A stretch of DNA of 64,000 nucleotides from contig NZ_BOPF01000013.1 in assembly GCF_016863615.1 (NCBI RefSeq), forward strand, positions 62,001-126,000, written 5' to 3'. Source of the stretch: Virgisporangium aliadipatigenens (GTDB taxonomy: Bacteria; Actinomycetota; Actinomycetes; Mycobacteriales; Micromonosporaceae). Below the pieces are notes generated by a model. The model worked only from the letters and a program-made list of their open reading frames with translations. It ran no database searches and was not told the DNA's origin. The position numbers and the translations under genes are program-made. Of this stretch, positions 35,801 to 44,326 are shown piece after piece (positions within the stretch are counted from its first letter, which is position 1; every line of letters starts with the position of its first letter).

Positions 35801-37353
35801 TAGTCGTACAGCAGCCGCGGCCGGGTCGACAGCGGCGCGATCGGGGTGTCGGTGCCCATCGAGCCGATCGGCTCGGCGCCGGTGCGCGCCATCGGGCCGA
35901 CCAGGATCTTCAGCTCTTCTTCCGTGTACCCGAACGTCTGCTGCCGGCGCTGCACCGAGTCGTGCGTGTACACGACGTGCTCGCGCTCGGGCAGGTTGCC
36001 CAGGCGCAGCAGCCCCGCGTGCAGCCAGTCGCCGTAGGGCTGCTCGGCGGCGAGCCGCCCCTTGATCTCGTCGTCCTCGAGGATCCGGCCCGCGGTCGTG
36101 TCGACCAGGAACATCTTCCCGGGCTGGAGCCGGCCCTTGCGGACCACCGTCGCCGGGTCGAGGTCGAGCACGCCCGCCTCGCTCGCCATCACGACGAGGC
36201 CGTCGGTGGTCAGGCACCAGCGCCCCGGCCGCAGGCCGTTGCGGTCCAGCACCGCGCCGATCACGTCCCCGTCGGTGAACGCCACGCTCGCCGGCCCGTC
36301 CCAGGGCTCCATCAGGCTCGCGTGGAACTGGTAGAACTCCCGCCGACCCGGTTCCATGCCGGGATCGTTCTCCCACGCCTCGGGAATCATCATCAGCACG
36401 GCGTGCGGCAGCGGCCGGCCCGCGAGGTGCAGCAGCTCGAGCACCTCGTCGAAGTTGGCCGAGTCGGAGGCCTCCGGTGTGCACACCGGGAAGATGCGGC
36501 GCAGGTTGCCCGGGATGAGGTCGGTGGCGAGCAGCGCCTCGCGGGCGGCCATCCAGTTGCGGTTGCCCCGGATGGTGTTGATCTCGCCGTTGTGCGCGAT
36601 GTACCGGTACGGGTGCGCCAGCGGCCACGACGGGAAGGTGTTCGTGGAGAAGCGCGAGTGCAGCAGCACCAGCGCGCTGTCGACCCGTTCGTCGGTCAGC
36701 TCGGTGAAGAACTGCGGCACCTGGTCGGGCGTGAGCATGCCCTTGTACGTGATGGTGCGCGGCGACAGCGACACGAAGTGGCACGGCACCTTGCGGTCCC
36801 GGGTCTCCCGCTCGGCCTGCTTGCGCACGCAGTACGCGACCCGCTCCAGCTCGATGCCGGACAGCGGCTCGCCCGCGCCGGGGCCGGTGAGCCGGTCGGC
36901 CGCGAGGAAGATCTGCAGCACGCGGGGCATCGCATCGAGCGCGGACTTGCCCAGCCCGCCCGGGTCGACGGGCGGCGCGCGCCAGCCCAGCACCCGCGCG
37001 CCCTCGACGAGGGCGTACTTCTCGATCATGCGCTGCGCCTTGGCGGCCAGCTCCGCGTCCTGCGACACGAACACGAGTCCGGTCGCGTACTCCCCCGCCG
37101 CCGGCAGGTCGAACTCGACCACCGCGCGGTAGAAGGAGTCGGGCACCTGAATCAGCACACCGGCGCCGTCGCCGGTGTTCGGCTCGGCACCCCGGGCACC
37201 ACGATGGTCCATGCGACTCAGCGCGGTCAGCCCTTTGCGGACGATCTCATGCGACCGCCGGCCCGCCACATCGGCGACAAAACCCACGCCGCAGGCGTCG
37301 TGCTCGAACGCCGGGTCGTACAAACCCTGGCGCGGCGGTGACGATGGGAACAT
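32803..37353 (-). CDS. gltB: Glutamate synthase large (alpha) subunit
   Basis: 1516 residues, the normal length. A short propeptide ends before the nucleophile Cys21 ([13 protein letters not shown]), the class II amidotransferase residue. Then the central domain, the FMN/2-oxoglutarate synthase domain with a [3Fe-4S] site ([12 protein letters not shown]), and the C-terminal GXGXG beta-helix. It makes two glutamate from glutamine and 2-oxoglutarate, the GOGAT step of ammonium assimilation. RBS AGGAGG lies 9-14 nt upstream of ATG 37353. A GTCCACAGTGGAC palindrome falls in the coding sequence at 34807-34819. Confidence 0.97.
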   Translation of the reverse strand: MFPSSPPRQGLYDPAFEHDACGVGFVADVAGRRSHEIVRKGLTALSRMDHRGARGAEPNTGDGAGVLIQVPDSFYRAVVEFDLPAAGEYATGLVFVSQDAELAAKAQRMIEKYALVEGARVLGWRAPPVDPGGLGKSALDAMPRVLQIFLAADRLTGPGAGEPLSGIELERVAYCVRKQAERETRDRKVPCHFVSLSPRTITYKGMLTPDQVPQFFTELTDERVDSALVLLHSRFSTNTFPSWPLAHPYRYIAHNGEINTIRGNRNWMAAREALLATDLIPGNLRRIFPVCTPEASDSANFDEVLELLHLAGRPLPHAVLMMIPEAWENDPGMEPGRREFYQFHASLMEPWDGPASVAFTDGDVIGAVLDRNGLRPGRWCLTTDGLVVMASEAGVLDLDPATVVRKGRLQPGKMFLVDTTAGRILEDDEIKGRLAAEQPYGDWLHAGLLRLGNLPEREHVVYTHDSVQRRQQTFGYTEEELKILVGPMARTGAEPIGSMGTDTPIAPLSTRPRLLYDYFTQLFAQVTNPPLDAIREELVTSVQSTIGPEGNLLDPGPASCRQIELPYPVLDNDELAKIVNIDEDGDLPGFKAVRVSGLYRLRDGATGIKARLVEILRGVSEAIEDGVRILVLSDRDSNADLAPIPSLLLTAAVHQHLVREQTRTQVSLIVESGDCREVHHVAVLLGFGASAVNPYLAFESAEDLIRHGFLTGLEPKKAVRNYVKALGKGVLKIMSKMGISTVSSYCGAQVFEAVGLSDDLVQRYFTGTPSKIAGIGLPEIHAEIMARHAKAYPANEAERAHRQLEVGGEYQWRREGELHLFNPQTVFLLQHATRSRQFDVFRQYTSTVDRLAAEAGSLRGLFQMKLGERPPVPIDEVEPVSEIVKRFATGAMSYGSISMEAHETLAIAMNRLGGKSNTGEGGEDAERLYDPERRSAVKQVASGRFGVTTEYLVQADDIQIKMAQGAKPGEGGQLPGNKVWPWIAKTRHATPGVGLISPPPHHDIYSIEDLAQLVYDLKNVNPAARIHVKLVSEVGVGTVAAGVAKTKADVILISGHDGGTGASPLNSLKHAGVPWELGLAETQQTLLLSGLRDRVVVQADGQLKTGRDVLIAALLGAEEFGFATAPLIVSGCIMMRVCHLDTCPVGIATQNPKLRERYTGKPEFVQTFFEYLAEEVRGYLAELGFRTLDEAIGRADLLDVRPAVHHWKAHGLDLTPLLYVPELDEGAVRRQATKQDHKLERALDNQLIAAAGPALDSRTPVKVEFAVRNEHRSVGAMLGGEVVRRHRDGLPDGTIEFVLRGTAGQSFGAFVPKGVTLRLIGDGNDYVGKGLSGGRLIIRPDESVPYKAEEQIIAGNTVLYGATRGEVYLRGRVGERFCVRNSGATAVVEGVGDHGCEYMTGGTVVVLGATGRNFAAGMSGGLAYVWKLDPDKVNKELVDLSPLSAQAQEKVRALVERHLAETGSTVAEGILGDWANAVHDFTAVTPRDYQRVLDVMRAAEEEGRDVASAVMEAVRA

Positions 37354-37666
37354 CCGAGGCCTCCTGACGTCATCGATCTATTTTTGGGACGACGTCGGCC
37401 CAGGACAGCTGCGGTACCGAGCAGTGTACGCGAAGCGTTGCCCCACACACGTGTCCCCGGGGCAGCGAAAGATCACACAGTGTGGCGGCAACCGGGGCTG
37501 TGTCAGCGCTTCAGCACTCTGCGCACCCATTGATTCCCCGGTTTTACCCCGTTGCGGCTCGATTACTCACCGCGACGGGACCCTGCATGTTGCAGATAGA
37601 GACGATTTTATCTCACGTTCACCCGGGCGGCCGGGATTCTTGCCCGGGTCCGTCACGATCGGCCCC
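37354..37666. other. 313-bp divergent intergenic region upstream of gltB
   Basis: It must carry the gltB promoter leftward and the promoter of the membrane protein rightward. Visible elements: an 11-bp palindrome CACACAGTGTG at about 37473-37483, an 8-bp inverted repeat ACCCGGGC/GCCCGGGT (37621-37628 and 37642-37649) and the CACGAT box. TACACT about 70 bp before gltB is a possible -10. No GlnR box could be recognised with confidence. Confidence 0.5.
37654..37659 (+). promoter_or_regulatory. Leaderless -10 (CACGAT)
   Basis: CACGAT, 7 nt, then ATG 37667, in line with the NANNNT-N7-start pattern. The 8-bp inverted repeat at 37621-37649 lies just upstream and could be an operator. Confidence 0.4.
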
Positions 37667-38884
37667 ATGTGGAGGAACGCGTGGCGCGCTGTCGCATGGG
37701 GGCTGGCCCTCGTCTACTGCGCCGCCGTGCTCACCTTCGCGGGACGGCTCTACAGCACGCCCGCGCTCGACAAGAGCGGCCGGGCCGTCGTCGCGGACGC
37801 GCTGCCGCGGCTCGCGTTCCTGCGGGACGCGTTGGAGGACGGCGCCGGCGAGGACATGCAGCGGCTCTTCCCCGAGGGCTACTTCTTCAGCTACGCGCTC
37901 TACGGGCTCGCCTGGGTGGACGTGGGCATGCGCACACCCGAGCGGCGGGACCGGGCCCGGGCGGAGGCGCAGTGGGCCATGCGGCACCTCGAGTCGGAGC
38001 GGGGGAAGGCGCCGTTCGATCCGACGCTCACGCCGCCGTACGGGGTGTTCTACGCCGGGTGGACGCTCTGGCTGCGGGGCGGGCTGGTCAGGCTCGGCGA
38101 CGCCGCTCAGCTGGATCGGGTGCGGGCCGACTCGGACACGCTGGCACAGGCGTTCTCGGCGAGCGAATCCCCGTTCCTCCAGGCCTATCCGCATCAGAGC
38201 TGGCCCTGCGACAGCACGGTGGCGATCGCGGCGCTCGCGCTCGGCGCAGATCTGACGGGTGTGGACCGCGGACCGGTCGTCGCGCGCTGGCTGGCCGCCG
38301 CCGACGCGCGTCGCGACCCCGCGACCGGGCTGCTGCCGCACCGCGCCGACCCGGTCACCGGCGCGCCCCTCGACGGGGCGCGGGCCACCTCCCAGGTGAT
38401 CATCCTGAGGTTTCTCCGGGAGGTCGCCCCCGAGCGGGCCCGCGCGGATTACCGCCATTTCGTCGAACGTCACCGGTCGACCGTCCCGGGCGCCCCGGGC
38501 GTCCGGGAGTACCCGCGCGGCGTCGACGGCAGCGGCGACGTGGACTCCGGACCGCTCGTGCTCGGCCTGTCGATGTCCGCCAGTGCGGTGGCCCTCGGCA
38601 ACGCGAACCTCTACGGCGACCGGCCCACCGCGCGCCGCCTCGCCGGCCTGTCCGAAGCGGTCGGCATGCGCGCGGCGGGCCGCTACCTCGGCGGGGCCGT
38701 GCCGGTGGCGGACGCGTTTCTCGTGTGGTCCCACGTGGCGACGGGGTGGCGGCTGCCGGCCGACAGAGCACACGGGACCGGCGGCGGCTGGTGGCGGCTG
38801 CCCTGGTCGGCCGTGATCGTCCTGCTGCTCGCCGGGCCGGTCTGGCGGGCGGCCCGGCACGCCTCGGCGAGGCCGACGGGTTGA
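37667..38884 (+). CDS. Membrane protein with a helical toroid-like domain, unknown function
   Basis: 405 residues. One membrane helix near the N-terminus (VAWGLALVYCAAVLTFAG) and one near the C-terminus (WSAVIVLLLAGPVW) bracket a ~330-residue domain. That domain has the feel of an (alpha/alpha) toroid: repeated helical segments, AYPHQSWPCDSTVAIAALALG, DPATGLLPHRADPVTGAP, GDVDSGPLVLGLSMSASAVAL. Conserved His, Trp, Cys and Asp residues suggest an enzyme, possibly acting on a lipid or glycan at the outer face. It may be related to the linalool isomerase/squalene-cyclase-like helical families, but this is not established. Confidence 0.7.
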   Translation: MWRNAWRAVAWGLALVYCAAVLTFAGRLYSTPALDKSGRAVVADALPRLAFLRDALEDGAGEDMQRLFPEGYFFSYALYGLAWVDVGMRTPERRDRARAEAQWAMRHLESERGKAPFDPTLTPPYGVFYAGWTLWLRGGLVRLGDAAQLDRVRADSDTLAQAFSASESPFLQAYPHQSWPCDSTVAIAALALGADLTGVDRGPVVARWLAAADARRDPATGLLPHRADPVTGAPLDGARATSQVIILRFLREVAPERARADYRHFVERHRSTVPGAPGVREYPRGVDGSGDVDSGPLVLGLSMSASAVALGNANLYGDRPTARRLAGLSEAVGMRAAGRYLGGAVPVADAFLVWSHVATGWRLPADRAHGTGGGWWRLPWSAVIVLLLAGPVWRAARHASARPTG

Positions 38885-38897
38885 CCGCCGATCCGAG

Positions 38898-40178
38898 TCA
38901 GCGCAGCGGATCCGCCAGGTCGGTGCGGCAGATGCGATCCAGCGCGGCGGGGAGTTCCCCGAGGCGGCCCCGCATCTCGAGCCACTCCCACAGGTCGCGG
39001 GGCTCGTCGCCGTGCCCGAAGCGCGCCTTGGCGTGCGGCGGCACCTCCAGCGCGTCGGCCAGTTCGCGCCAACTGTCGCCGAGCTGCCGGCAGAACGCCA
39101 GCTTGTCCCGCCCGGTGAGGCGCCGCGCCCGGCCTTCGAGTGCCACCGGCCGCTCCACAGTGGACGGTACCGGCGGAAGGTCCATAGTGGACGGTGTGGC
39201 GGGCGGGATCACCGCCGGCGGGACGGGTGGCACCCGCGAGGCGAGCAGCGCGTACAGCACCTCCGCCGACGCCCGCGCCGCGAACGCCCGGAATCGCCCG
39301 TCGTCCCGCCCGTCCGCGTGATCGGCCACGCCCTTGGCGACGAGCCACGGCAGCCGATGCTCGTGGGCGACGGTCGCCACGGCGGCGGCCTCCCGGTCCA
39401 GTGCCGCGATGCCGCGCTGTCCCATCCCCGCCAGCCACTCCCACACGCCGCCGCGAGCGACCTCCGACGCACCGCTCGCCATCGGCGCCGCCTTCACCGC
39501 GAACGGCATCCGCGCCGGCCCGTCGACGTCGTCGTACAGCGCCCGCTCGAGGAAGCCCTTCCCCTTCGCGGTCAGAACGTTGTGGCGCGCGTGCCGCTCG
39601 ATCAACCCCTGGGCCGCCCACTCGTCCAACCACGCCGGCCACGCCTTCCCCGGGAACCACCGCCGGCGGGCCGGCTCGTCGCGCGGCTCCCGCCCGTCGC
39701 GCAGCCGTTCCAGGAACCACAGCAGCGCACCCGCCTGCGTCGCGGCACAGTGGCTCGGCAGGCCCGTGGGGTCGAAGTCCTGCGCCGCCCGGACCCACGC
39801 CCGATCCTGCGGCAGGTGCCGGTGATCGGCCTCGAAGCCGGCGGCGCCCACCCGCCCCTCGTCGTAGGCGTAGACGTGTTCGGCCACGACGACGTCCCCG
39901 AGCGCGACCTCCCCGGGCCGACCCGAGCACGCGCCCGACATGGCGACGTACGGCGGGCGGAGCCGTTCGATCAGCCGGGCCGCGAGGGCCGCCGCCGCCC
40001 GACCGCCGGGGCGCACCGGGCGCGCCAGGGCGATCGACAGGCGCCCCACCTCGCGCACCGAGTAGGGCGCGTCGCTGTCGACGTCGTGCCGCTGCCACGC
40101 GCGGCCGCCGACGGCCTGCGCCGCTTCGCACTCGTCCTTCTCCGCTGTCATGATCAGTACGTCGACTCGGGGAGGCAT
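38898..40178 (-). CDS. Nucleoside phosphorylase-like effector with winged-helix insert and C-terminal Death-like adaptor domain
   Basis: 426 residues in three parts. A PNP/MTA-SAH-nucleosidase fold: VLIMTAEKDECEAAQAV, MSGACSGRPGEVALGDVVVAE and the late LDREAAAVATVAHEHRLPWLVAKGVADHADG. A winged-helix-like insertion (about 150-225; WPAWLDEWAAQGLI, NVLTAKGKGFLERAL). Then, after a Pro-rich linker, a ~70-residue helical domain (FCRQLGDSWRELADALEVP, LWEWLEMRGRLGELPAAL). That last domain has the pattern of bacterial effector-associated Death-like domains, which pair effectors with NTPase switches in predicted immunity systems. Catalytic activity may be base or nucleoside cleavage. CAGCGT lies 6 nt before ATG 40178. 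It follows the vWA gene by 36 bp. Confidence 0.72.
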   Translation of the reverse strand: MPPRVDVLIMTAEKDECEAAQAVGGRAWQRHDVDSDAPYSVREVGRLSIALARPVRPGGRAAAALAARLIERLRPPYVAMSGACSGRPGEVALGDVVVAEHVYAYDEGRVGAAGFEADHRHLPQDRAWVRAAQDFDPTGLPSHCAATQAGALLWFLERLRDGREPRDEPARRRWFPGKAWPAWLDEWAAQGLIERHARHNVLTAKGKGFLERALYDDVDGPARMPFAVKAAPMASGASEVARGGVWEWLAGMGQRGIAALDREAAAVATVAHEHRLPWLVAKGVADHADGRDDGRFRAFAARASAEVLYALLASRVPPVPPAVIPPATPSTMDLPPVPSTVERPVALEGRARRLTGRDKLAFCRQLGDSWRELADALEVPPHAKARFGHGDEPRDLWEWLEMRGRLGELPAALDRICRTDLADPLR

Positions 40179-40184
40179 GGATAC

Positions 40185-40190
40185 ACGCTG
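40185..40190 (-). promoter_or_regulatory. Possible leaderless -10 (CAGCGT)
   Basis: CAGCGT read leftward, 6 nt before ATG 40178. If used, the effector has its own promoter in the 36-bp gap after the vWA gene. Confidence 0.35.
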
Positions 40191-40214
40191 CCACAGCCGG
40201 CACACCCGAAGGGT

Positions 40215-41924
40215 TCAGCGGGTGGCGGTGTGCGCCGCGAGAAAGACCTTCGCGATGGCGGTGGCCACGTCGATCGTCCGGGTCGCCATGACCACCTGCC
40301 CGCCGCTCGCCTCCGACATCGCCTTCAGCGTCGCCACATCCGCGTCCGGCCCGTACCCGATGGTGAACACCGGCACCGGCCGCAGGTCCCCCTCCTCGGC
40401 CGCCAGCTGGGACAGGAACGTCTCGCGCGGCATCGCGAAGCGCGACCCCTCGTCGGACCCGTCGGTCAGCACCACCACCATCGACACGACGTCCGGCTTC
40501 GCCTTCGACTTCATCGTGCGAACGCCGTCGAGCACCGTCTGGTACAGCGGCGTTCCCGCGTTCTCCTGCGGCTTGTAGCCGGCGATCTGCTGGTTGAGCA
40601 CGGTGCGGCGGTCCGTCTCGCCGAGCTTCTCGTCGAGCGGCCCGAACGGCACGGCCTCCACGTACGGCGCACCCGTCGCCGAGGCGGTGCCGAAGTACCA
40701 GAGGCCCAGGCTGGTGTCCTCGCCGAACAGCGGAATGGCGTTCGCGCCGGAGTCGCGCAGCAGGTCGGCCTTCGTGGTCTTGCGCCCGTCGGCCGTGGTG
40801 ACGGGCGAGTTCATCGAACCGGAGCCGTCCACCAGGATCAGCACCTGGAAGCGCAGCAGCCGGTACTGCGACCACTGGGTGGCCGTCGTGATGACGCGTT
40901 CGGGGTCCTCGGGGATGGGCATCGCTCCCACGCCGGGCGGGGCCCCGGGGCGGAAGCCCGCGTCGGCGAGCGCGCGCTGGGCTTCTTCCCCGGACAGCAG
41001 CGCACCGAGCCGACCGACGAGATCCTCGCGCCCGGGATCGGCGGTGACCTCCTTCGCCGCCACGAACGGATAGTCGGCGTGCCACGCACCGTCGCCGGGC
41101 GCCAGCCCTTCCAGCGCCACCGGCGGCGACTGTTCCCGGTAGGCGGCGAGCGCCTGTTCGGTGGCGGTGAAGACGCCGATGCGTTCGCCGGCGGCGGCCG
41201 GATCGATCTCCTGCGCGTACCGGGCGAACAGGTCGGCGGCGAGCCCGGAGCCGGCGAGCCGGTTGCGCAGCGACAGGGCCCGCATCTGGGCGATGCCGGG
41301 GTCGGTCGTGGTGCCGGCCATGGCGGTGTGCACGCCCAGAACGGTCAGCAGCCCGGCCGTGTCGCGCAGCGGGTCGGCCACGTTGACCGTCTTGATCTGC
41401 TTCTTGTTGACCTTCGTGACGACGTCGGCCCAACCGGTCCTGCGGTCGGGCCACAGCGCGGTGGAGAGGCCGGCCGGCGCGACGACGACCAGCGGCGAGG
41501 AGGCGACGACCTGCCGCGGCGCCTCGAAGACGGCCCCGTTGACGGCCGCGAACCGCAGCCAGGCGCTGGAGGAGGGGATCCACACGTCGGGGTGCTCGGT
41601 CCGCAGCCCGGCCGCGACCGCCGCGGGTTCCCGGGCGGTGACGTAGACCGGGCCGCAGATCGCGTTGCCCGGGTTGAGCGCGCGGGAGGCCTCCTGCACG
41701 ACGTTCGCGATCTCGGGTGCGGCCGCCACCCGCAGCAGCGCGGAGGGACAGCCCGCGTCGCCCCGCGTGCCGGTGCCGGCGGCGTTCCACCGCCAGACGA
41801 TGGTGGTGCCGGCGGCGACGGTGAGGACCGCCGAGAGGGTGAGGATCCAGTAGCCGGTGATCCGCCACGAACGGCGCCGGCGGTGCGAGCGCGGAGGCGG
41901 ACGCTCCACCGGGAAACCATCCAC
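40215..41924 (-). CDS. Membrane-anchored substrate-binding/von Willebrand factor A protein
   Basis: 569 residues. A basic cytoplasmic start and one membrane helix (about 20-42; YWILTLSAVLTVAAGTTIVW) lead to an extracytoplasmic region. That region comprises a periplasmic-binding-protein-like domain (about 50-330; PEIANVVQEASRAL, VVASSPLVVVAPAG, DYPFVAAKEVTA) and a vWA domain (about 345-530) with an intact MIDAS (LVDGSGSM, then TPLYQT and LTDGSDEG). Such fusions are common in actinomycetes; the vWA likely binds a protein through a metal ion. GTG 41924. It precedes the phosphorylase effector on the same strand. Confidence 0.85.
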   Translation of the reverse strand: MDGFPVERPPPRSHRRRRSWRITGYWILTLSAVLTVAAGTTIVWRWNAAGTGTRGDAGCPSALLRVAAAPEIANVVQEASRALNPGNAICGPVYVTAREPAAVAAGLRTEHPDVWIPSSSAWLRFAAVNGAVFEAPRQVVASSPLVVVAPAGLSTALWPDRRTGWADVVTKVNKKQIKTVNVADPLRDTAGLLTVLGVHTAMAGTTTDPGIAQMRALSLRNRLAGSGLAADLFARYAQEIDPAAAGERIGVFTATEQALAAYREQSPPVALEGLAPGDGAWHADYPFVAAKEVTADPGREDLVGRLGALLSGEEAQRALADAGFRPGAPPGVGAMPIPEDPERVITTATQWSQYRLLRFQVLILVDGSGSMNSPVTTADGRKTTKADLLRDSGANAIPLFGEDTSLGLWYFGTASATGAPYVEAVPFGPLDEKLGETDRRTVLNQQIAGYKPQENAGTPLYQTVLDGVRTMKSKAKPDVVSMVVVLTDGSDEGSRFAMPRETFLSQLAAEEGDLRPVPVFTIGYGPDADVATLKAMSEASGGQVVMATRTIDVATAIAKVFLAAHTATR

Positions 41925-42019
41925 GAACGCCGCCTTTCACCCGGTCGACGGGGCGAGGAGTCGGGCCGTCCCCCCAGGACGGCCCGACTCGATGACGACG
42001 GATCCGAAGGGCGTTCAGT

Positions 42020-44128
42020 TCACTGGTAGACCCGAACAAAATCGACAAGCATCCGCGACGGGAACGGCGTGGTCGCGTCGACCGGTCCCGGGAAGTCGCC
42101 GCCGACCGCCAGATTGAGGATCAGATAGAACTGGTGGTCGAAGACCCACGGCCCCCGGGTGGTCTCCACGGTCTCCTTGTCGGCGGTGAAGACCAGCCGC
42201 CCGTCGAGGAAGAACCGCATCCCCCGGCTGTCCCACTCGACGGCCCACAGGTGGAAGTCGGCGGAGAGGTCGGCCCCGTTCGCCGAGTACTTCATGCCGT
42301 ACCCGCCGCCGCCGTTGTAGGCCGGCGCGTGCAGCGTCGAGTAGCCCTCGGTGGTGTTGCGACCGAGCACCTCCATGATGTCGATCTCGCCGTTGTACGG
42401 CCACGGCCGGCCGGTGAGGAAGTCGGCGCCCATCATCCAGAACGCCGGCCACAGCCCGTTGCCCTTGGGCACCTTGACGCGCGCCTCGATCCGGCCGTAC
42501 TGCACGTGGAACTTGGTGCCGGTGTTCATCCGGTGCGACGTGTACGCGCGGCCGCCCGCGTTCTCCTTACGCGCCTCGATGACCAGCGCACCGTTGCCGT
42601 CCATCTGGGCGTTCTGGTTGTCGGTGTAGTACTGCTGCTCGTTGTTCTGTCCGGTGCCCGGGTCGATGGTCCACTTGGCCGGGTCCGGCTTCGAGCCCGC
42701 CGGCGTGTCGAACTCGTCGTGCCACACCATCCGCGTCGCCGGGAAGACCGGGTCGGCCGGCCGTGCGGGCGGCGTGGTCGGCGCCCCGCCCGTGCCGTAC
42801 ACCTGGAACTCCCACAGCGAGTACCCGTACCCGTTGGAGCGCGCCGTCCCCAACATCCGCACGTACCGCCCGGACGCGTCGAGCCGCACGGTCTCCTTGA
42901 ACCCGCGGCCGGTGGTGGTGCGGTAGGCGGTGCTCCAGTTCTGCGCGTCGGCGGAGAGCTGGATCTCGTAGGCCGTCGCGTAGGCCGGGTCCCACTGGAG
43001 CACAACCGTGCGGACCCGGGCCGTGGCGCCGAGGTCGACGTAGATCCAGCCGGGGTCGACCCAGCCGTTCGTGGGGCTGGTGGCCCAGCGCGACGCCGGG
43101 TCGAGGTCGGTCACCCGGCCGGGCACGCACTGCCAGCAGGCTCCGTCGTCCTCGGACGAGGAGGCGACCGCGGGCTTGTTGTACGAGAGCAGCACGTCGG
43201 TCCCGCCGGGCGGCGGCGAGGTGGGCGGCGACGAGGCGGTGCCGCCCACGTTGACGGTGAGACTCCACAGCGAGTAGCCGTACGCGGTGGCCCGCGCCGT
43301 CCCGTACACCCGCAGGTAGCGGCCGGTCCCGGTGACGTCGCGGGTCTCGGTGCCACCGGCGCCCGCCGCGGTCGACCAGATCGCGTTCCACGCCTGGCCG
43401 TCGTTCGAGACCTCTATCCGGTAGGAACGGGCGAACGCCGCCTCCCACACCAGTACGACCCGGCACACGTTCCGCACGGCTCCGAGGTCGACCTGGATCC
43501 ACTGCGGATCGGCGAACCCGCTGGCCCAACGCGTGCCGGCGTCCCCGTCGACGGCGGCCGCGGCCGGGGTGGCGGCGTTCTCGACGGAGGAGGCGGTGGC
43601 GGGCCGGCCGCGTGCGGCGTCGGTGGCGGTGTCGCACCCGGCCGGCGCGCCGGTCTCGCCGTACACCTCGAACTCCCACAGCGAGTACCCGTACGCCGTG
43701 GCCCGGGCCGTCCCGAGCACGCGCACGTAGCGCCCGGTTCCGGCGACGGTCAGCTCGTCGGTGCCGCCGTCGCCGGTGCTCGTGCGGTACGCGGTGCTCC
43801 AGTTCTGCGCGTCGGCGGAGAACTGCACCTCGTAGCCGCTCGCGTAGGCGCCCTCCCAGCGCAGCACGACGCGGGTGAGGGTCGCCGCGGCGCCGAGGTC
43901 GACCTGGATCCACTGGGGGTCGGCGAACGCGCTCGACCAGCGCGTGGCGTCGGATCCGTCGACGGCGGCCGCGGCGGGGGTGGCGGCGTTCTCGACGGAG
44001 GAGGCGATGGCGGGCTTGCCGCGGGACAGCAGTGTCTCGGCGGCGTTTGCGGTACTGGTCCAGACTGCGGCGGTGGTGCCGAACAGCGCGGCTACCGCCA
44101 CACCGACGACGATCCAGGGTCTTTTCAT
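42020..44128 (-). CDS. Secreted GH16 beta-glucanase with three discoidin (F5/8 type C) domains
   Basis: 702 residues. Signal peptide MKRPWIVVGVAVAALFG through ANA. Three discoidin-type carbohydrate-binding domains follow (about 35-165, 170-300, 315-445), with near-identical blocks SSVENAATPAAAAVDG and ATAYGYSLW shared by the first two. A GH16 catalytic domain (about 460-702) carries GEIDIMEVLG: nucleophile Glu581, Asp583 and acid/base Glu586. GH16 laminarinase-type enzymes cut beta-1,3(4)-glucans outside the cell. Pro/Thr-rich linkers separate domains. High identity between the first two modules points to recent internal duplication. ATG 44128; a 14-bp near-palindrome at 44186-44199 lies upstream. 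Confidence 0.92.
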   Translation of the reverse strand: MKRPWIVVGVAVAALFGTTAAVWTSTANAAETLLSRGKPAIASSVENAATPAAAAVDGSDATRWSSAFADPQWIQVDLGAAATLTRVVLRWEGAYASGYEVQFSADAQNWSTAYRTSTGDGGTDELTVAGTGRYVRVLGTARATAYGYSLWEFEVYGETGAPAGCDTATDAARGRPATASSVENAATPAAAAVDGDAGTRWASGFADPQWIQVDLGAVRNVCRVVLVWEAAFARSYRIEVSNDGQAWNAIWSTAAGAGGTETRDVTGTGRYLRVYGTARATAYGYSLWSLTVNVGGTASSPPTSPPPGGTDVLLSYNKPAVASSSEDDGACWQCVPGRVTDLDPASRWATSPTNGWVDPGWIYVDLGATARVRTVVLQWDPAYATAYEIQLSADAQNWSTAYRTTTGRGFKETVRLDASGRYVRMLGTARSNGYGYSLWEFQVYGTGGAPTTPPARPADPVFPATRMVWHDEFDTPAGSKPDPAKWTIDPGTGQNNEQQYYTDNQNAQMDGNGALVIEARKENAGGRAYTSHRMNTGTKFHVQYGRIEARVKVPKGNGLWPAFWMMGADFLTGRPWPYNGEIDIMEVLGRNTTEGYSTLHAPAYNGGGGYGMKYSANGADLSADFHLWAVEWDSRGMRFFLDGRLVFTADKETVETTRGPWVFDHQFYLILNLAVGGDFPGPVDATTPFPSRMLVDFVRVYQ

Positions 44129-44326
44129 CGACAAATTCCAATCCTTGGGCGGGGATTGACCGCAGCGTAGGCATGCGGGCACATCGGACTCTTGAGCCCA
44201 AAGTCCCGGCCAGAGAGCGTTTTCTGACCCAATGTGCACCGGCCGCCGCACGGACACACCCAGGGCGTCCGTCACGCCGATGCGAAGATCCGCTTTCATA
44301 GGGGCCGAACGAGAGAAGGAGCGCAC

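Noticed and set aside
32788-37341. A 1517-codon open frame antisense to gltB
   Set aside because: It mirrors gltB in the complementary codon phase, is full of His/Arg/Val runs and has no domain; high G+C opens such shadow frames routinely.
37354-37666. GlnR-type boxes upstream of gltB
   Set aside because: No pair of GTnAC/GaAAC-like half-sites with proper spacing could be identified.
38683-42048. A 1121-codon leftward frame spanning the vWA and phosphorylase genes
   Set aside because: It runs out of frame with both recognised proteins and has an Arg/Gly/Ala-only composition.
44186-44199. GGACTCTTGAGCCC as a LacI operator for the glucanase
   Set aside because: It is only a near-palindrome, unlike the CebR consensus, and occurs once; kept only as a note.
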